This document shows positions 1-11,456 of a stretch of DNA of 64,000 bases, piece after piece. Within the stretch, counting starts at the first letter, position 1, and every line of letters starts with the position of its first letter. Made by a program: the position numbers and the translations under genes. Location of the stretch: positions 24,835,633 through 24,899,632 of the forward strand of contig CAMGYJ010000009.1 in the NCBI GenBank assembly GCA_946122785.1, in the 5' to 3' direction. The stretch is from Linum tenue. Taxonomy: Eukaryota; Streptophyta; Magnoliopsida; Malpighiales; Linaceae. The notes beneath the pieces are model-generated. The model saw nothing but the letters and a program-made list of their open reading frames with translations, did not search any database and had not been told where the DNA came from.

Positions 1-1
1 T

Positions 2-1317
2 GACCTTCCCACCGATGTCGTCACCAACATCCTCCTCCGCCTCCCGGTGGCCGCAATTCTGCGCTGCCGCGCCGTCTGCAAGCCCTGGCGGGCCCTGATC
101 GACACCCCAAGGTTCACGAAGCTCCAACTCGACTACACAGCTGCCACCACCAAAAACGCCGTCCTCTTCGTCCTCGAGGACGACGGCGACGACAACGGCG
201 ACCTCCGCTCCGCCGCGTACGTCAACGGCCTCCGCCGCGAAGCCCGTATCAATATCCAAACCGCCCAAGTCGGCGACGCAATTTCACGCCAGGGCGTAAC
301 CCTATTCGGGTCGTGCGACGGGTTGCTCTGCCTCGGCTACGACAGCGGGAAGGTGCTCATAATCAATCCGGCCACGAGGAAGTCGCACTCCACGATGGTT
401 CGTGTAACCATTTCCCCGTATGATTTCAGCGCCGGCGGTGCGCATTGGTCTTACCGCGACGGTTGCGGGTTCGGGTATGATTCTGTCTCCGACGACTATA
501 AGGTCGTCAAGATTAACCAGAAGCTCGAGTCTAGTAAAAAGCTTCTCCAATCTGAAGTGATTAGTCATGGAGTTAGGTTGAACTCTCGTGTATCCGTCAA
601 TTTCCCCTATTTCCTAGCTGGTTCGCAGAAAATAGGCGTGTTTGTGGGTGGGGCAATTCACTGGGTAGCTGGTAGGAGCGAACGATCCGGAGAACAGCAA
701 CGTGATTGTGGGTTTCGATTTAGGGCACAGTGTATGCAAGGAGATCCCACAGCCAAAGTACACCAACAGGCGATCGTTCAGCATGAGAGTTGGTGAGCTT
801 GGGAAGTGTTTGTGCATATTTGCTAATTATTGGGGGAGGGTGGTTGATGTGTGGATGATGAAAGATTATGGAGTGAAGGAGTCATGGAGCATTCTGTTTT
901 CGGTTCCACATCCCGGGCTGTCACACGATTATGGAATTCGATCTCTCGGATTCTCCATAACGGGCCACGATGTTCTTGTGCAGCTGGACGGCAGAAGGCT
1001 TGTTTGGTACGACCTGAAGAATTCCCAGAGGGGTGCTGGTGCTGCCCAGAAGGTCACCGTCAATGGATTGAGGACGGAGTGCATGGATGCCGTTGTTTGC
1101 TTTGGAAGCCTTGTTCCTCCTGATGGGAAGTTGCCACCCAAAGAAGTGAAAGTTGAGAAGCAATATCAGAAACCAAGACCCCAAAGGAAGAAGAGGTTTG
1201 GTGTTACTAGCTAGTGGCTACCTGTGTTTGTTACCATGTACTACTGCTTGTTTAAAACTGTGTTATTCTCGTTGCAGAGATGATTTCTTGGCTACTGGGT
1301 TCAAGCTGAAGCTTTAG
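2..1317 (+). pseudogene. F-box protein gene, 5' end outside window, frameshifted
   Basis: The reading frame is open from base 2 and begins inside an F-box (DLPTDVVTNILLRLP, then CRAVCKPW), the module that docks substrate receptors on SKP1 in SCF ubiquitin ligases. A kelch/FBA-type C-terminal half follows (GGAIHWV, VGFDLGH, GRRLVWYDL). Exon 1 runs to 1195 and has a GT donor at 1196. After an AG acceptor, exon 2 at 1278-1317 encodes the usual family tail DDFLATGFKLKL and a stop. The frame changes by one base near 677-683: upstream coding is in one frame up to GGAIHWVAGRSER, and downstream coding (NDPENSNVIVGFD) is in another. A real gene would therefore be broken, unless this is an assembly error. 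The start codon lies left of the window. Confidence 0.8.
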
Positions 1318-2784
1318 TACTCCTCCACTAAGGTAATTTCTTGGTTATTGACTACATTACTATAGCTGATTGGTTCTTGTAACGTTAGTAGCGAACTCTA
1401 TACTGAATCGCTTGGCAATCTGTTTCGCAGATGCATATTATGACATATAGAATAGAGTAGTAGTAGTAGAAGAAGAAGTCAGCTGGTTGGATGATGCATT
1501 GGAGGCTTGGAGCAGTGATGGACTGATGATGGGTAATAAGTGGTTGTTTTCAGCTTGTTCCCCACTCTCCATCATGAACCTATTTTGGCCATTTTGTAAA
1601 TGCTGTGTGTGGGGAACTTAGGAAAGGGCTTCCCTGTTTTTGGCAACTTTTGGAAGCTCCAAATAGCATCAGAAGGATTGTCACTAAGTACTGGTGCAAG
1701 TAGTTAGTATGTAATGAACGTTGTAGTTTCTAAGCAACTGATATCAACCTTCCTTGCTTCATTTTGAGTACCATGCCTGATCAATGCTGTGGTGGAAACC
1801 TGTTTCGGCTTATCTGCTTCGTTCATTGCTTCTGATTTGTGAATGATTCGTTTCCTTTCTCATTGATAATGGTTTGTTCGCGATGCTCCTACGACCTAAC
1901 TCATAGATTATATGTGTTCATGAGTTGGGAGAGAATGCTTCGTGAAGTATAGTAGGGTAGCTCTTGACTAATGTTTTGTTTACATATGAGACTATTATTT
2001 ATAGTCGTTATACCGTGACAATTTGACAAAAAGATTTTCGTACCAAGATTTCTAACATATACGTTTTTGTGTTATGCTTCTTATTCGTTTTTAGTTTATT
2101 GGCTAAAGATCAACCAAATAACTCGGTTGTTAGGTTGAAATCATGATTGGTAAGTATGCTATGGATGACTCACACGTCGTGCGTATTGACATTTCAAGGC
2201 TCAAACTTTGACGTGTTTTGTATATATATCGTACACAATTTCGAAACTAACACACTTGAAGTAAGTAACGGAGTTGGATTAAACAGGAATAATGTGATTA
2301 TGACTTGTAGAGTACGTGCTCAATATATATATATTTTTTTTTTGGTTGAACGTGCTCAACAAATTTTGGACTAATACCTAGGATTTTTTTTTTTTTTTTT
2401 TTGACAAGTAATACCTAGAAATTTGATTGAATGTTTAACATATGGATTAGGAAGAAATAAAGGCTTAGCAAAGACTTAATTAATTTGGGAAAATTCTAAA
2501 TTCTCGTGATGACCAAAACTCCATAAGCCACATAAACTTTCATAGGCCGACACGAAAGTTGTGGGTAAAAGACCAGGAAATCAGTCCAATTAAAATTCGT
2601 GCCTAACGACTTGTTTCATCTTGGGCCATCGCCAGGCCCGCCACCGCTCAGGTCCAAATGCGTAAGCAGCCTAGCTGGCGAACCCATCCATTCTAGAGTC
2701 TTCTTCTCGTCTTGTCTCCGTCGAGAAACTCAAATTTTTTGTATTTCCCCTTTCCCGGCAGTTACTGAGGCAAGCAGAAGAAAT
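1318..2784. other. Intergenic, 3' flank of the F-box gene
   Basis: AT-rich sequence that probably includes the F-box 3' UTR. It holds T-runs near 2331-2342 and 2383-2402. I see no convincing coding exon, RNA gene or element end. Confidence 0.5.
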
Positions 2785-2829
2785 ATGTCCGATCACGTTC
2801 CCTTTGATCTCGTCACCAAGATTCTCCTC
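2785..2829 (+). pseudogene. F-box N-terminal stub
   Basis: An ATG at 2785 opens MSDHVPFDLVTKILL, a typical F-box start resembling the gene at the left edge. Coding similarity stops at 2829, where the text changes to GGGCCAAACTAGAA. That phrase recurs at about 3119, 3171 (one extra C) and 10861, so repeat DNA appears to have replaced the rest of the gene. Too short to function. Confidence 0.55.
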
Positions 2830-2983
2830 GGGCCAAACTAGAAGACGTTCAATTATTCATCTTATATCATATTTAATTAAAAGAACGAAAAAGGGTCCAT
2901 TTTTCGCAAATGACAAGAAAAAAAATTAGAAAAAAAATTATGTCCTCAAAGCTGACGTGGCAGGTGAGGTGGGCATTGACTAA

Positions 2984-3161
2984 CGGTCAACAAGTTTGAC
3001 CGTCTGATTTAACGGTCAAACCCGCCTCCAGGCCAAATGAGGAAGTTTGCTACATAGTTCAGGCCAGAATAGCAATTTCCAATACCACGGGCCAAAGTAG
3101 AAAGTATATGGATATTTCGGGCCAAACTAGAATAAGCACTTCAACTAGCAAATAATAAATA
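2984..3161. repeat. 178-bp dispersed repeat, copy 1
   Basis: This 178-bp stretch matches 10726-10903 with about three mismatches and no length difference. It ends in AATAAGCACTTCAACTAGC followed by AAATAATAAATA. The same phrase occurs inside every unit of the 1,372-bp array (first at about 10955). Flanking text with TAACGGTCA motifs resembles small Mutator-like or MITE sequences, but I see no clean inverted ends. Confidence 0.75.
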
Positions 3162-3319
3162 GGAGAATACTGGGCCCAAACTAGAATAAGCACTTCAGCT
3201 GCTTCCCTTTTGACTTGCTTGCTACTTCCCAAAGGTCTGTTGAGGTCTACCAAAATATATACAAGGAACAGAAGCAACTGAAATAAGGAGAAGAACCAAA
3301 AAATATAAAAAATAAAGTT

Positions 3320-3393
3320 TGGCCCATGCAAGTCTCGAACCTGCGACCTTTGCGTTATTAGCAACACGCTCTAACCAACCGAGCTAATGGGCC
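3320..3393 (-). tRNA. tRNA-Ile (AAU anticodon), possibly decayed
   Basis: On the minus strand this folds as a 74-nt tRNA. The acceptor stem is perfect (GGCCCAT with ATGGGCC, then A). The D arm is GCTC/GAGC, the anticodon loop is CTAATAA (AAU, isoleucine), and the T arm is GCAGG TTCGAGA CTTGC. Plant tRNA-Ile(AAU) has the same layout. The anticodon stem TGTTG/CGCAA has two non-pairing positions (G-A and U-C), where functional copies are fully paired. It may be inactive or a derived copy. No intron is visible. Confidence 0.7.
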
Positions 3394-3654
3394 TGTTTAT
3401 TTAATAACTTCCTCCAAATATTTATCACAGGTATCGTGTTTTGAATAACTAGTCCGGAAAATGTTCTTAGCTCAGAGAACATTAACACTTAACCAGTCCA
3501 TACAAATGGCAGGAAAATAAGAAAAAACCCAAACCATACAAAATATAAAATGTCACACTAAAAGATGGATCTAAGGAAAGAAATTGAATGGTTGGGAAAA
3601 CAAACCATGAGATCAAAGTCACTTGGCGAAACTAATAAATAGGGTGTTTTAGTT

Positions 3655-4835
3655 TGTTTTTTTTTTTGCATTGAAGGGAGGCCGAAGCCGCATAGACAAG
3701 GGAGGTTACAGAAAAGAAGAGGGTTGCGTCACAACATGACGCTCAAAAGAAATGCCCATACAATCATCAATAAGAATGGGGGCTAACGCCGGCGGTGGAT
3801 CAACAAGTTCATGCATACCCAGGGGATAGACGAGACTGTGCTTCGAGAGCCAATTCGCGGCTCTATTCCCCTCCCGATATACATGCCCGATGCTGACCAA
3901 CCAATCTTGCGCCAGACTCCTCCGAATCGAAGCCAACAAAGAGGCGTAGGGATGAACGGGATCATGACGACTCTTAATTAACGAGATAGCCAACTGCAAG
4001 TCCGACTCAACAATAACACAGGCACACCCAGCTTTCCTGGCGAGTTGGAGGCCATAGTAGACAACCTAGAGCTCGGCAAGGGTCGCCGAGGCTTCACCCA
4101 CTTTAGCAACGAAGTCCCAGATCCACTTACCATGCTCATCGCGGATAATACCCCCAGCTCCGGCTAGCCCTGGATTGCCCACCGAAGCACCATCAACGTT
4201 AAGTACCCACCCATTTCGAGGGAAGTTCCAGTGGATCTGCGTCTCCACCCTCTCTGGCTTGGATCCCTGGCGGCCAAAGCTCACCGTGGGGGCCTGCCAA
4301 GCCTTATGCCATAAAAGAGCCCTTTGATGGATGGAGAAAGCAAGGGAAGGTGCTGACAGCGCCTTATGCAGTCCCTGGAAACAACCTGTACACCTGTTCT
4401 TCCTTGAGAATGTTGGCACAGAACCAGTCTTCCTGGGTGTTGAGAAAGAAGCTCTGATGCTCCGCCTGCGGAATCCACATCAGCCAAAAGAAACGAGCAG
4501 GGTAGCAGTCACGCAATAGGTGGATGATGGTCTCTTCGTAGTTCCCGCATCTTTGGCACATGGGGGACTCCACACACTTACGAGAGTAGCGAAGAACATT
4601 AGTCGCAATGCGCCCTAAAGACACCAGCCACGCGAAACACCTGACTCTTTCTGCAACCGGAGCTTCCAAATGGCTCTTCGCACCTTTTCATTTGGATCAT
4701 TCCTCGGAGGCAACGCCAGACTGTAGGCCGATGAGGTTGAGAACTGACCATTCGAGGAAGCGGTCCAAAGAATAGTGTCCTCTTCCAGAGACAGGGGATC
4801 CACATGGCTTGCCGTGATTTTTTGAAGCATAACAA
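3655..4835 (-). mobile_element. LINE (non-LTR retrotransposon) 3' remnant
   Basis: Minus-strand reading frames carry the end of a plant LINE ORF2. A zf-RVT region comes first (ARFFWLMWIP, MCQRCGNYEETIIHLLRDC). A LINE-type RNase H follows (VLNVDGASVGNPG, then YREGNRAANWLSKHS). The pieces sit in at least three frames, so it is decayed. A T-run at about 3657-3668 is the poly(A) tail of the minus-strand transcript. The 5' end is lost near 4835, as usual for incomplete reverse transcription. No target duplication was recognised. Confidence 0.8.
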
Positions 4836-6039
4836 TCTACTACTTCATGTAATTACCACCTTATCATGAACGTGATTAGTAATATGGAAAATGTTAATTT
4901 CAATAATTTTGATCATAGACAGGCCATGTTAAGTGTAGGGATGACAAAAAGGATCCAATACTCGGATATTTGCCAAATCTAATTTATTATAGACCAAATC
5001 AAGTTTGAATAATTTTATTTTAGGATCACACATCCATATCCAATTTTTAAGTTTTGGTCTAAAATTTGACTCTTAATATCGGAAGTCCAAAATAAAATGG
5101 GTGCACGATTATAATGCAATTCTTGTATATTATTTTGTTATGAAACAAGTAGAAAGGTGGAAACAACTAAAATAAAGGTGTATTATTGGGTTGAACGTAG
5201 TTAATGAAATGACCGCCCTCTGTGGACTGGTCTTTTTCGGGTAAGCTCTCCATGTTAGGTGGGGTCTGTGGGCAAACAGCAGAAGTACCGATGAGCAGTA
5301 ATTCTCGAGATGTAAAGGCGGTGAAGAAGAGGGGGACGTGGATTTACCTTGGTTTAAAAGATTGTCTGGTAGCTTCAGTGGTGGGGCTTTACGCGGCGGA
5401 GAAGGGTTGATGAAGATGTGGACGACTGGTATGGTTGGTGAGGGATGGTAGGGTTCAAAGGGGAGGTTCGATTGGAGCGCTCATATTGGGCGGGTTTACG
5501 ATGGGCCTTTATCTGTAGCCCTAAAGCACCATTTGGGCTGGGCTCAAATGCACTTGTTGTCATAAAATGCAAAAAGACATGTCAATTTAAGAAGTAGACC
5601 AGGCCTAAACACGTTTGGTCCACAGTAATTAACGCTACAACGGATTTAAGCGTCTGCCTTGTTCGAAACACGAAGGACACAGCAGTGGCACACAAAGATT
5701 ACCATAGTGTGGAATGAAGCTGAACTGAAGTTGCCGAACTGTATTACACATCAAAAGCAACGGCACACAAAGATTGGCACACTGTGGAAGTTTTGAATCA
5801 CAATAGTGTTAATTTATGTGTTTAAACTTCTAGGCTTCCAATCCAGACCAAGAAGACACAACCAAACCAGTTTGAAGTTGTGGCTGCGCCAATAGTAGCA
5901 GACAAATCTGTGAAAAGGGCATGAAATGTTAGCTAACACGGTTGTAGTTTTGATAGTAGATTAGATAAAGATAATCATTTGTAGTTTTGTAAACTACCTT
6001 CATGCAATGCACAGCAGGTGCACAACCCACCCTGACCTA
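4836..6039. other. Intergenic, AT-rich
   Basis: No supported gene. A short open frame at 5222-5410 has no recognisable motif. Two related phrases (GGCACACAAAGATT, about 5687 and 5762) lie 3' of the helicase fragment and could be Helitron 3' sequence, but no hairpin plus CTRR end was identified. Confidence 0.45.
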
Positions 6040-6810
6040 TTAGACAGTGAGGACATCACTGAATGCCTCTGCAAACACAATGTTTCTTGTATAGTTGTTT
6101 GGAAGTTCTGCTGGATTTTCTATTACCATTCGCAAACCTGTTGCTGATCGTACCCTTGAAACTCCCACGTAGAGCTGTCCATGGCTAAATACTGGTTCTG
6201 GGAAATAGATTCCGACTTTGTCAAGCGTCTGTCCTTGGCTCTTATTTATTGTCATTGCATAACGTGTGCGAACTGGGAACTGACGTCTTTTGAGTATAAA
6301 CGGCCACTTGGAGTTCTCAACATTGTGAATAATTTTTGGGATTATGACTTCGTCGGTGTCATAAGAACCTCCCATGATGTTGCCCTTCATGAAATTGTCA
6401 CTCAACATTGTGATCATAATCCTTGTACCATTGCAAAGACCCAAAGCTGGGTTCAAGTTTCGCAGCAGCATAGCTGGAGTGTTTTTCTTCAATGTAAGTT
6501 CATGGTTTGACACTCCATTGAATGTAAGTGTGTTGAGAAACTCAGTTGGGTAGCATTCGTCGAATGTAGATGATGTGTCTGTGGATTGCAGCAATGAATC
6601 AGAACTATAATACGTCTTTGAATCACCAGGAACCCTTTGCATCATATAATCATTAATCTGAGACACGGTTGCATTCCTTGGCGCAACTATTGTCCTATTT
6701 TTTAGATATGCTGGGCGCATATAATTGGTGTCAAATGATTCGTATATATCATCTGCAATTGCTTCAATGTGATTTCCCTCATGTTGTATAAGAAACAACT
6801 TAGGTATTTG
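6040..6810 (-). pseudogene. Helitron PIF1-like helicase, C-terminal part
   Basis: The frame reads from base 6810 leftwards for 256 residues to a stop. It matches the last third of Helitron-type PIF1 helicases: NRTIVAPRN, PTEFLNTLTFNG, PAMLLRNLNPALGLCNGTR, KRRQFPVRTRYAMTINKSQG, and VFSHGQLYVGVSRV. These correspond to the C-terminal RecA-like fold and the final SF1 helicase motifs. The Walker A and B motifs and the Rep domain are absent, so it cannot act as a helicase. The upstream side is cut by the Mutator-like element at 6811-8105, and helicase coding does not clearly resume beyond it. Any ATG inside that element is not the true start. Confidence 0.85.
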
Positions 6811-8105
6811 GGCTAAATTACACATTTGATCACTCGGATTACATAAATATTTCATGTTTGCCACTCGAATTACTTTTCTTTCTTATTCACCACTAACTTT
6901 ACAAATCGTTTCACCGTTGGTCACCGACCGTTAGTTTCCGTTAGACACCGTTAACTCCGTCAGTTTTCTGATGATGTGGCAAACAGAAATGCTGACTGGA
7001 CCGTTAACTTAGTGACATGTAATTTAAAAAAAAAAAGTTGACCGACTGGTCAGCCTCACCCAACCCAATCAATAGTACAATTTCTAAATTCCCTTTCCTC
7101 TTTCATCCATCGCTGACCTCTGGAAATGGAGGGGCGGAGACGATCCGTCGTCGCCACTCGCCACCATCAAACTCTGTTGCCCACAACCAAAACCCATCCC
7201 CTTTCTCCGCCGCCCTCAATTTCAATCTCAACCACGATGACTCATCCCCCTCCACAGTAGACGATGAATTGGACGCGGAAAAAAGGGGTGATGGTGATAG
7301 AAAAGGAAGGGATGTTTGAGAAGTCGTCGACTCCATCCGATGTGGGGAAGCTACTCGGGATTTTGCTTGTGGGGATTTGGTCGGATAGCAAGTTGTGGCT
7401 GGGGTCGATAGACTGTACCAATGTAGGAATGGGTGATTTAGGGATGAAGATGGTTCCGGTAAGGGAATTTCGAGAGGAGCTGGAGGTTTGGAGGGTCGAA
7501 AATGAAGGAGGGATTGAGCCATCGAGGCGATTGCCGGCTAGGGAGACGGATGCTGCCTAAGCTCGGATGGATGGGGCCTGCGAGGGAAGATAGCTTAAGG
7601 CGGCAACGACTGTGGGAGAGATGGCGGGATCCCCAACACCGGCTTCAATTGTGAGATCCACAGCTAGCGAACGCTCTCGGATCTGGCAGAGGCGAGCTTG
7701 ATGTTGTTGCCCTCGATCAACACGGCGACGGAGTGGCGCTTCCTGGACGAAGAACAGAGGAAGGTTGAGAGGAGGTCTCAAGGGTTTGGGGATTTCTTTC
7801 AGATGATTCAGACGGCCGCGAGTGGAGGAGAAGAAGGAGAAGTGGAAGGGTAAGACGAAAGAGGGGATGAGAAGGATTGTGATTTAATTTTCTTTTTCTT
7901 TTTAGCTCTTAAGAAAATGTAGAAAAATTAAATATTAAGTTTTGGTCAATTGGATTGGATGTGGCCGACTAGGCGGTCAATTTGTATGACTCAGCCTTTT
8001 TGTGAGCCCACTTAATAGTTCTGTTTGCCACATCATCAAAAAGTTAACGGAGTTAACGGAATCTGACGGAGGTTAACGGCCGGTGACTAACGGTGTAATT
8101 TAGCC
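6811..8105. mobile_element. Mutator-like element (non-autonomous MULE)
   Basis: The ends are perfect 13-bp inverted repeats, GGCTAAATTACAC at 6811-6823 and its complement at 8093-8105. They are flanked by a 10-bp direct repeat TAGGTATTTG at 6801-6810 and 8106-8115. A 9-11 bp duplication is diagnostic of Mutator-type insertion. Subterminal segments (CCGTTAACTCCGT and GATGATGTGGCAAACAGAA near 6952-6988, mirrored near 8025-8075) form a longer imperfect inverted repeat. No transposase is encoded. The interior is GC-richer than the ends and holds short open frames, as in Pack-MULEs. Confidence 0.9.
7701..7853 (+). CDS. Short ORF inside the MULE, possible captured gene fragment
   Basis: Fifty residues from ATG 7701 to TAA 7851. 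They include TATEWRFLDEEQRKVERRS and GFGDFFQMIQTAASGG, a composition that looks protein-coding. I do not recognise the family. It could be a piece of host gene carried by the element, or chance. Confidence 0.35.
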   Translation: MLLPSINTATEWRFLDEEQRKVERRSQGFGDFFQMIQTAASGGEEGEVEG

Positions 8106-8377
8106 TAGGTATTTGTATCCAAACAAAACAAAACATTCACCTCTCTGAACTATTGAGGTACAAACATCAGGGACTTCCATATGGACTGAACAGAATAACC
8201 AGCGGCCAGTCAATGGTCGAAGTGAGTACATCAGTGAATTTCCAAAAAACCAGAGTAGTTAGGGAAAAACAATAAGTTTTTTTACAGAAAACAGAGCAAC
8301 ATGTCTTGAATAGATAACATACATAATTATAAATAAGCTGTCCCGACAAACTAAGTTCCAAGTAGAACAATTTTCAA

Positions 8378-10366
8378 TCACACGAAAGCTTTAGGGTTCC
8401 AGATTGAAGCAATTCGGATTGTAGGAGGATTTCCTGAAGTCCCAGGAGCAACATAAGCTTCAGCCATAAAAGGCACATAACACCAGTCTTGAATGCACTG
8501 ATATCCTTCTTCATAGGTTAGACTGAAAAGTTCCCCAGGTGAAACCCAAACCAAGCCCAACACAGGCTCATGATCAAACACAACATCAACATATTCTCCC
8601 TCACACTCACATGTTGCTTGTAATTCATATCGTACCCTGAATTAAACAATAAAAGGAACGTTTTGATTTTACTGAAATGCAATGGACAACAGATTATTAG
8701 CAAAACATAAAGTTGAATCATACCTTGGAAAACCTGAACAGGATTTAAAGACTTCTGGACCGTATGTAAATCTTGTCATTTCCAGCATACAACGATAGAG
8801 AGCCTGAAGGAAGGAATTTGTGTTATAATAGGTAAAAGATATGACTATATATTTGGGATATGTGTTATCCAATACAATCAGAACAACAAATATGATACAT
8901 ATACTTGGTAGGCCTGTGCATGGAACATTATATCACCCTTTAGCTGCCTTAGTGTTCTTTTGGGAGGAAGAAGACCACGGAGATAACCAATAGAGCAGCG
9001 AGAAGTGCTATTGATGTAAGTCACTGGCATTCGATCACCTATGAACCTAAAAAGCAAAAAGAATGTTCATATTGTTTTTCTAGCATCCAACAGAGCAGGG
9101 CTGTCAATATATAAACATAGAATTCGAATATAATAATACCTATTTATGATTTTCTCATAATGGTGATTGTAAGAAGCAATGATCAGACGACTTCCAGGTG
9201 AAGATTGAAATACATATGCAACTCCATTTCCATCTGTAATTGGCAACCTTGTAACAGCAGTAATTGTGGTAATGAGAGGAAGCCGAGCTTCAGATTCGCC
9301 TGCAAACTCCAAATACTTTGTAACCTCAGTTCCAGAGTAGTACACTGTCGCCTTGTCGCCTCTACACAAATAGCAAAAGATCAGTTAATCCCACATAAAG
9401 TCTAACAAACAAAAGTCAGCACAAGAATACACAAGAAACCTGCTGTTTTCTATGATGAGCTCAAACCTAAGAACACCATTACTTGAAAATTCTGGAATTT
9501 TTAGATGAACAACGCAACCCGTAACATCTGCAATTAAATTCATAGTTAGCAAATAATCATGAATACTTTTTGTGAAAACAACTTTCGAGGAAGATACCTC
9601 CATAATTCACAACTGCTTCTGCCTCTATTGGAACAGCCGAGAACGAAGTTTTCAGAAAAGCATTGACAGGAAACTTTGGATAACCCGGATTGTCAGGCAC
9701 ACAAAATATGATCTGTTCACGCCTTATGGCAAAGCGAACTTCGGCGGGAACAACACGCCTGTTTTCCCTTGCAGGAATAACATGAAAGCCATCCAGAACA
9801 TGTAAATCTCCTACTTTAAACTTATGTTGCATTTCTTGAATGTCATCTTCCTCAATACAGGCCTCTAGCATATGTTCCTGTTAAATGTGATCTAGTGCAT
9901 TACTACAATAAAATCAAACATAAACAATAAATATTACATCATATAGACGAATGACAGACCTCTTTGTCAAGACACAGCACATGCATTGTTCTTTTATGCC
10001 CCTGAGAGTCATCACTATACTCAATCCATATATTAAGAACTCGGACGATCATAATATCAATATAAGCACCAACGCGTAGACCACGAAACACCTTGCATGT
10101 GGAAATTGGGTCTGTGGTAAACGAAAGACAATGAAAAACCACAAAACTTCACACCTCGGCAGTGTTCATTCATAAACCAACAAATAGAAACTTGAAACAG
10201 AAAGCAACAGAGTCGATACCTCGTGGAAGAGTTGGAAGTTTGAAATCACGCGGCATTATACAACGATGCCTGATATGGCAAGACAATAGAAGATCAAAAA
10301 TTTGTTAAAGTGTCAAGAAGCAGAAACAGAATGCAAAAGGGAAAAGTATCGGCGATCATACCCCAT
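8378..10366 (-). CDS. Nine-exon gene with an OB-fold-like (DUF223/RPA-like) region
   Basis: Joining exons 10362-10366, 10220-10269, 9960-10111, 9877-9598, 9527-9440, 9361-9140, 9046-8905, 8803-8724 and 8636-8378 gives a continuous 425-residue protein with GT-AG introns throughout. The start used is MGHRCIMPRDF. The frame is also open into an upstream exon (ending RDSRVF), so the true N terminus may be longer. Residues about 85-190 (FKVGDLHVLDGFHV, VRFAIRREQIIFC, FPVNAFLKTSF) resemble plant RPA-like OB folds and would suggest single-stranded nucleic acid binding. The rest, including CECEGEYVDVVFDHEP near the C terminus, I cannot assign. It stands in the same orientation as the helicase fragment but has many introns, unlike Helitron ORFs. 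Confidence 0.65.
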
Positions 10367-10725
10367 GAATACACGACTATCTCTGATCTCGAAGTTGCGA
10401 AGTACTGTAGTTCCTGGGAAAAGAAGTTCAGAGAACAGGGGAAGTTAAAAAGGCAGAATCAGAACTGAAATGAAAAGGTGGTGGAAGTTGGTCCCTAAAA
10501 CGTTTTCGCACCACCATTATAAAATCATAAATTGAATATTCAATGGGCCATCAATTGTTCCCCTAATGGACCGAACAACTATAGAATGGGCTTCCCAAAA
10601 GCTAGAGAAACTTAATATAAGCATAAAGGCATCTCCTATTCGGGCTAAATATGAGAATACTGGGCTCAATTCATATATCTACTTATATATCGTAAAAGAG
10701 GGCCCGTTACTTATATTTATCTATC
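10367..10725. other. Upstream flank of the OB-fold-like gene
   Basis: Contains a possible extra 5' exon of the minus-strand gene (acceptor near 10418). AT-rich sequence with no other feature follows. Confidence 0.4.
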
Positions 10726-10903
10726 CGGTCAACAAGTTTGACCGTCTGATTTAACGATCAAACCCGCCTCCAGGCCAAATGAGGAAGTTTGCTACATAGT
10801 TCAGGCCAGAATAGCAATTTCCAATACCACGGGCCAAAGTAGAAAGTATATGGATATTTTGGGCCAAACTAGAATAAGCATTTCAACTAGCAAATAATAA
10901 ATA
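10726..10903. repeat. 178-bp dispersed repeat, copy 2
   Basis: Near-identical to 2984-3161. Only 19 bp separate its right end from the first unit of the 1,372-bp array. Its terminal phrase AGCAAATAATAAATATAG occurs again within that unit. Confidence 0.75.
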
Positions 10904-11456
10904 TAGTTAGAAATTTCCATACCAATCTTTGGGCTTTTATTGTGAGATGAATTAGAATAAGCACTTCAACTAGCAAATAATAAATATAGCTTTCAATTTT
11001 AAAATGAGGAGGAAAAGAGAGGGGAAAACGAAGAAAGAATGGTGAATTGATGATATTAGTCATTATTTTATATATATATCTAACCTTCTAGAAACATCTA
11101 ACTTAAATACTAAAATAAGTTAATTAATATAATAATATAGAACAATTTTCTATGGTTTTGACAAAATAGCTATTGAGATATAATAAAGTAGTCATTTGTT
11201 AATAATAAAAACAGTCAATTTTAGTAATGTGCCTTAGAAAATTAGATAACATATTTTCCATAATAATTAATTGCAGGATTAACCGTAAAGAGCACGTATC
11301 CTGCCTTGTTGGTTTGAGTCCACAATGTGATTTTCTCAGTCGACGATGGCGGGCTTCATAAGCTCCTTGGAATGAAGCTGAAGGACGGGAAAGGGTGTTG
11401 GACCAGAGGTGAAACATCTAAAATATAATTATTTACAATTTTAGTATGACTAGAAT

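Noticed and set aside
5222..5410. 62-codon ORF in the 5-kb intergenic region
   Set aside because: No recognisable domain, and an equally open frame lies on the opposite strand nearby.
6811..6864. Start codon of the helicase ORF at 6864
   Set aside because: That ATG lies inside the Mutator-like element. True helicase coding begins at the duplication at 6810.
8378..10366. Assigning the OB-fold-like gene as the RPA gene of the adjacent Helitron
   Set aside because: It has eight introns and a long unfamiliar C terminus, and it lies on the wrong side for the usual RepHel-RPA order. Only orientation supports the link.
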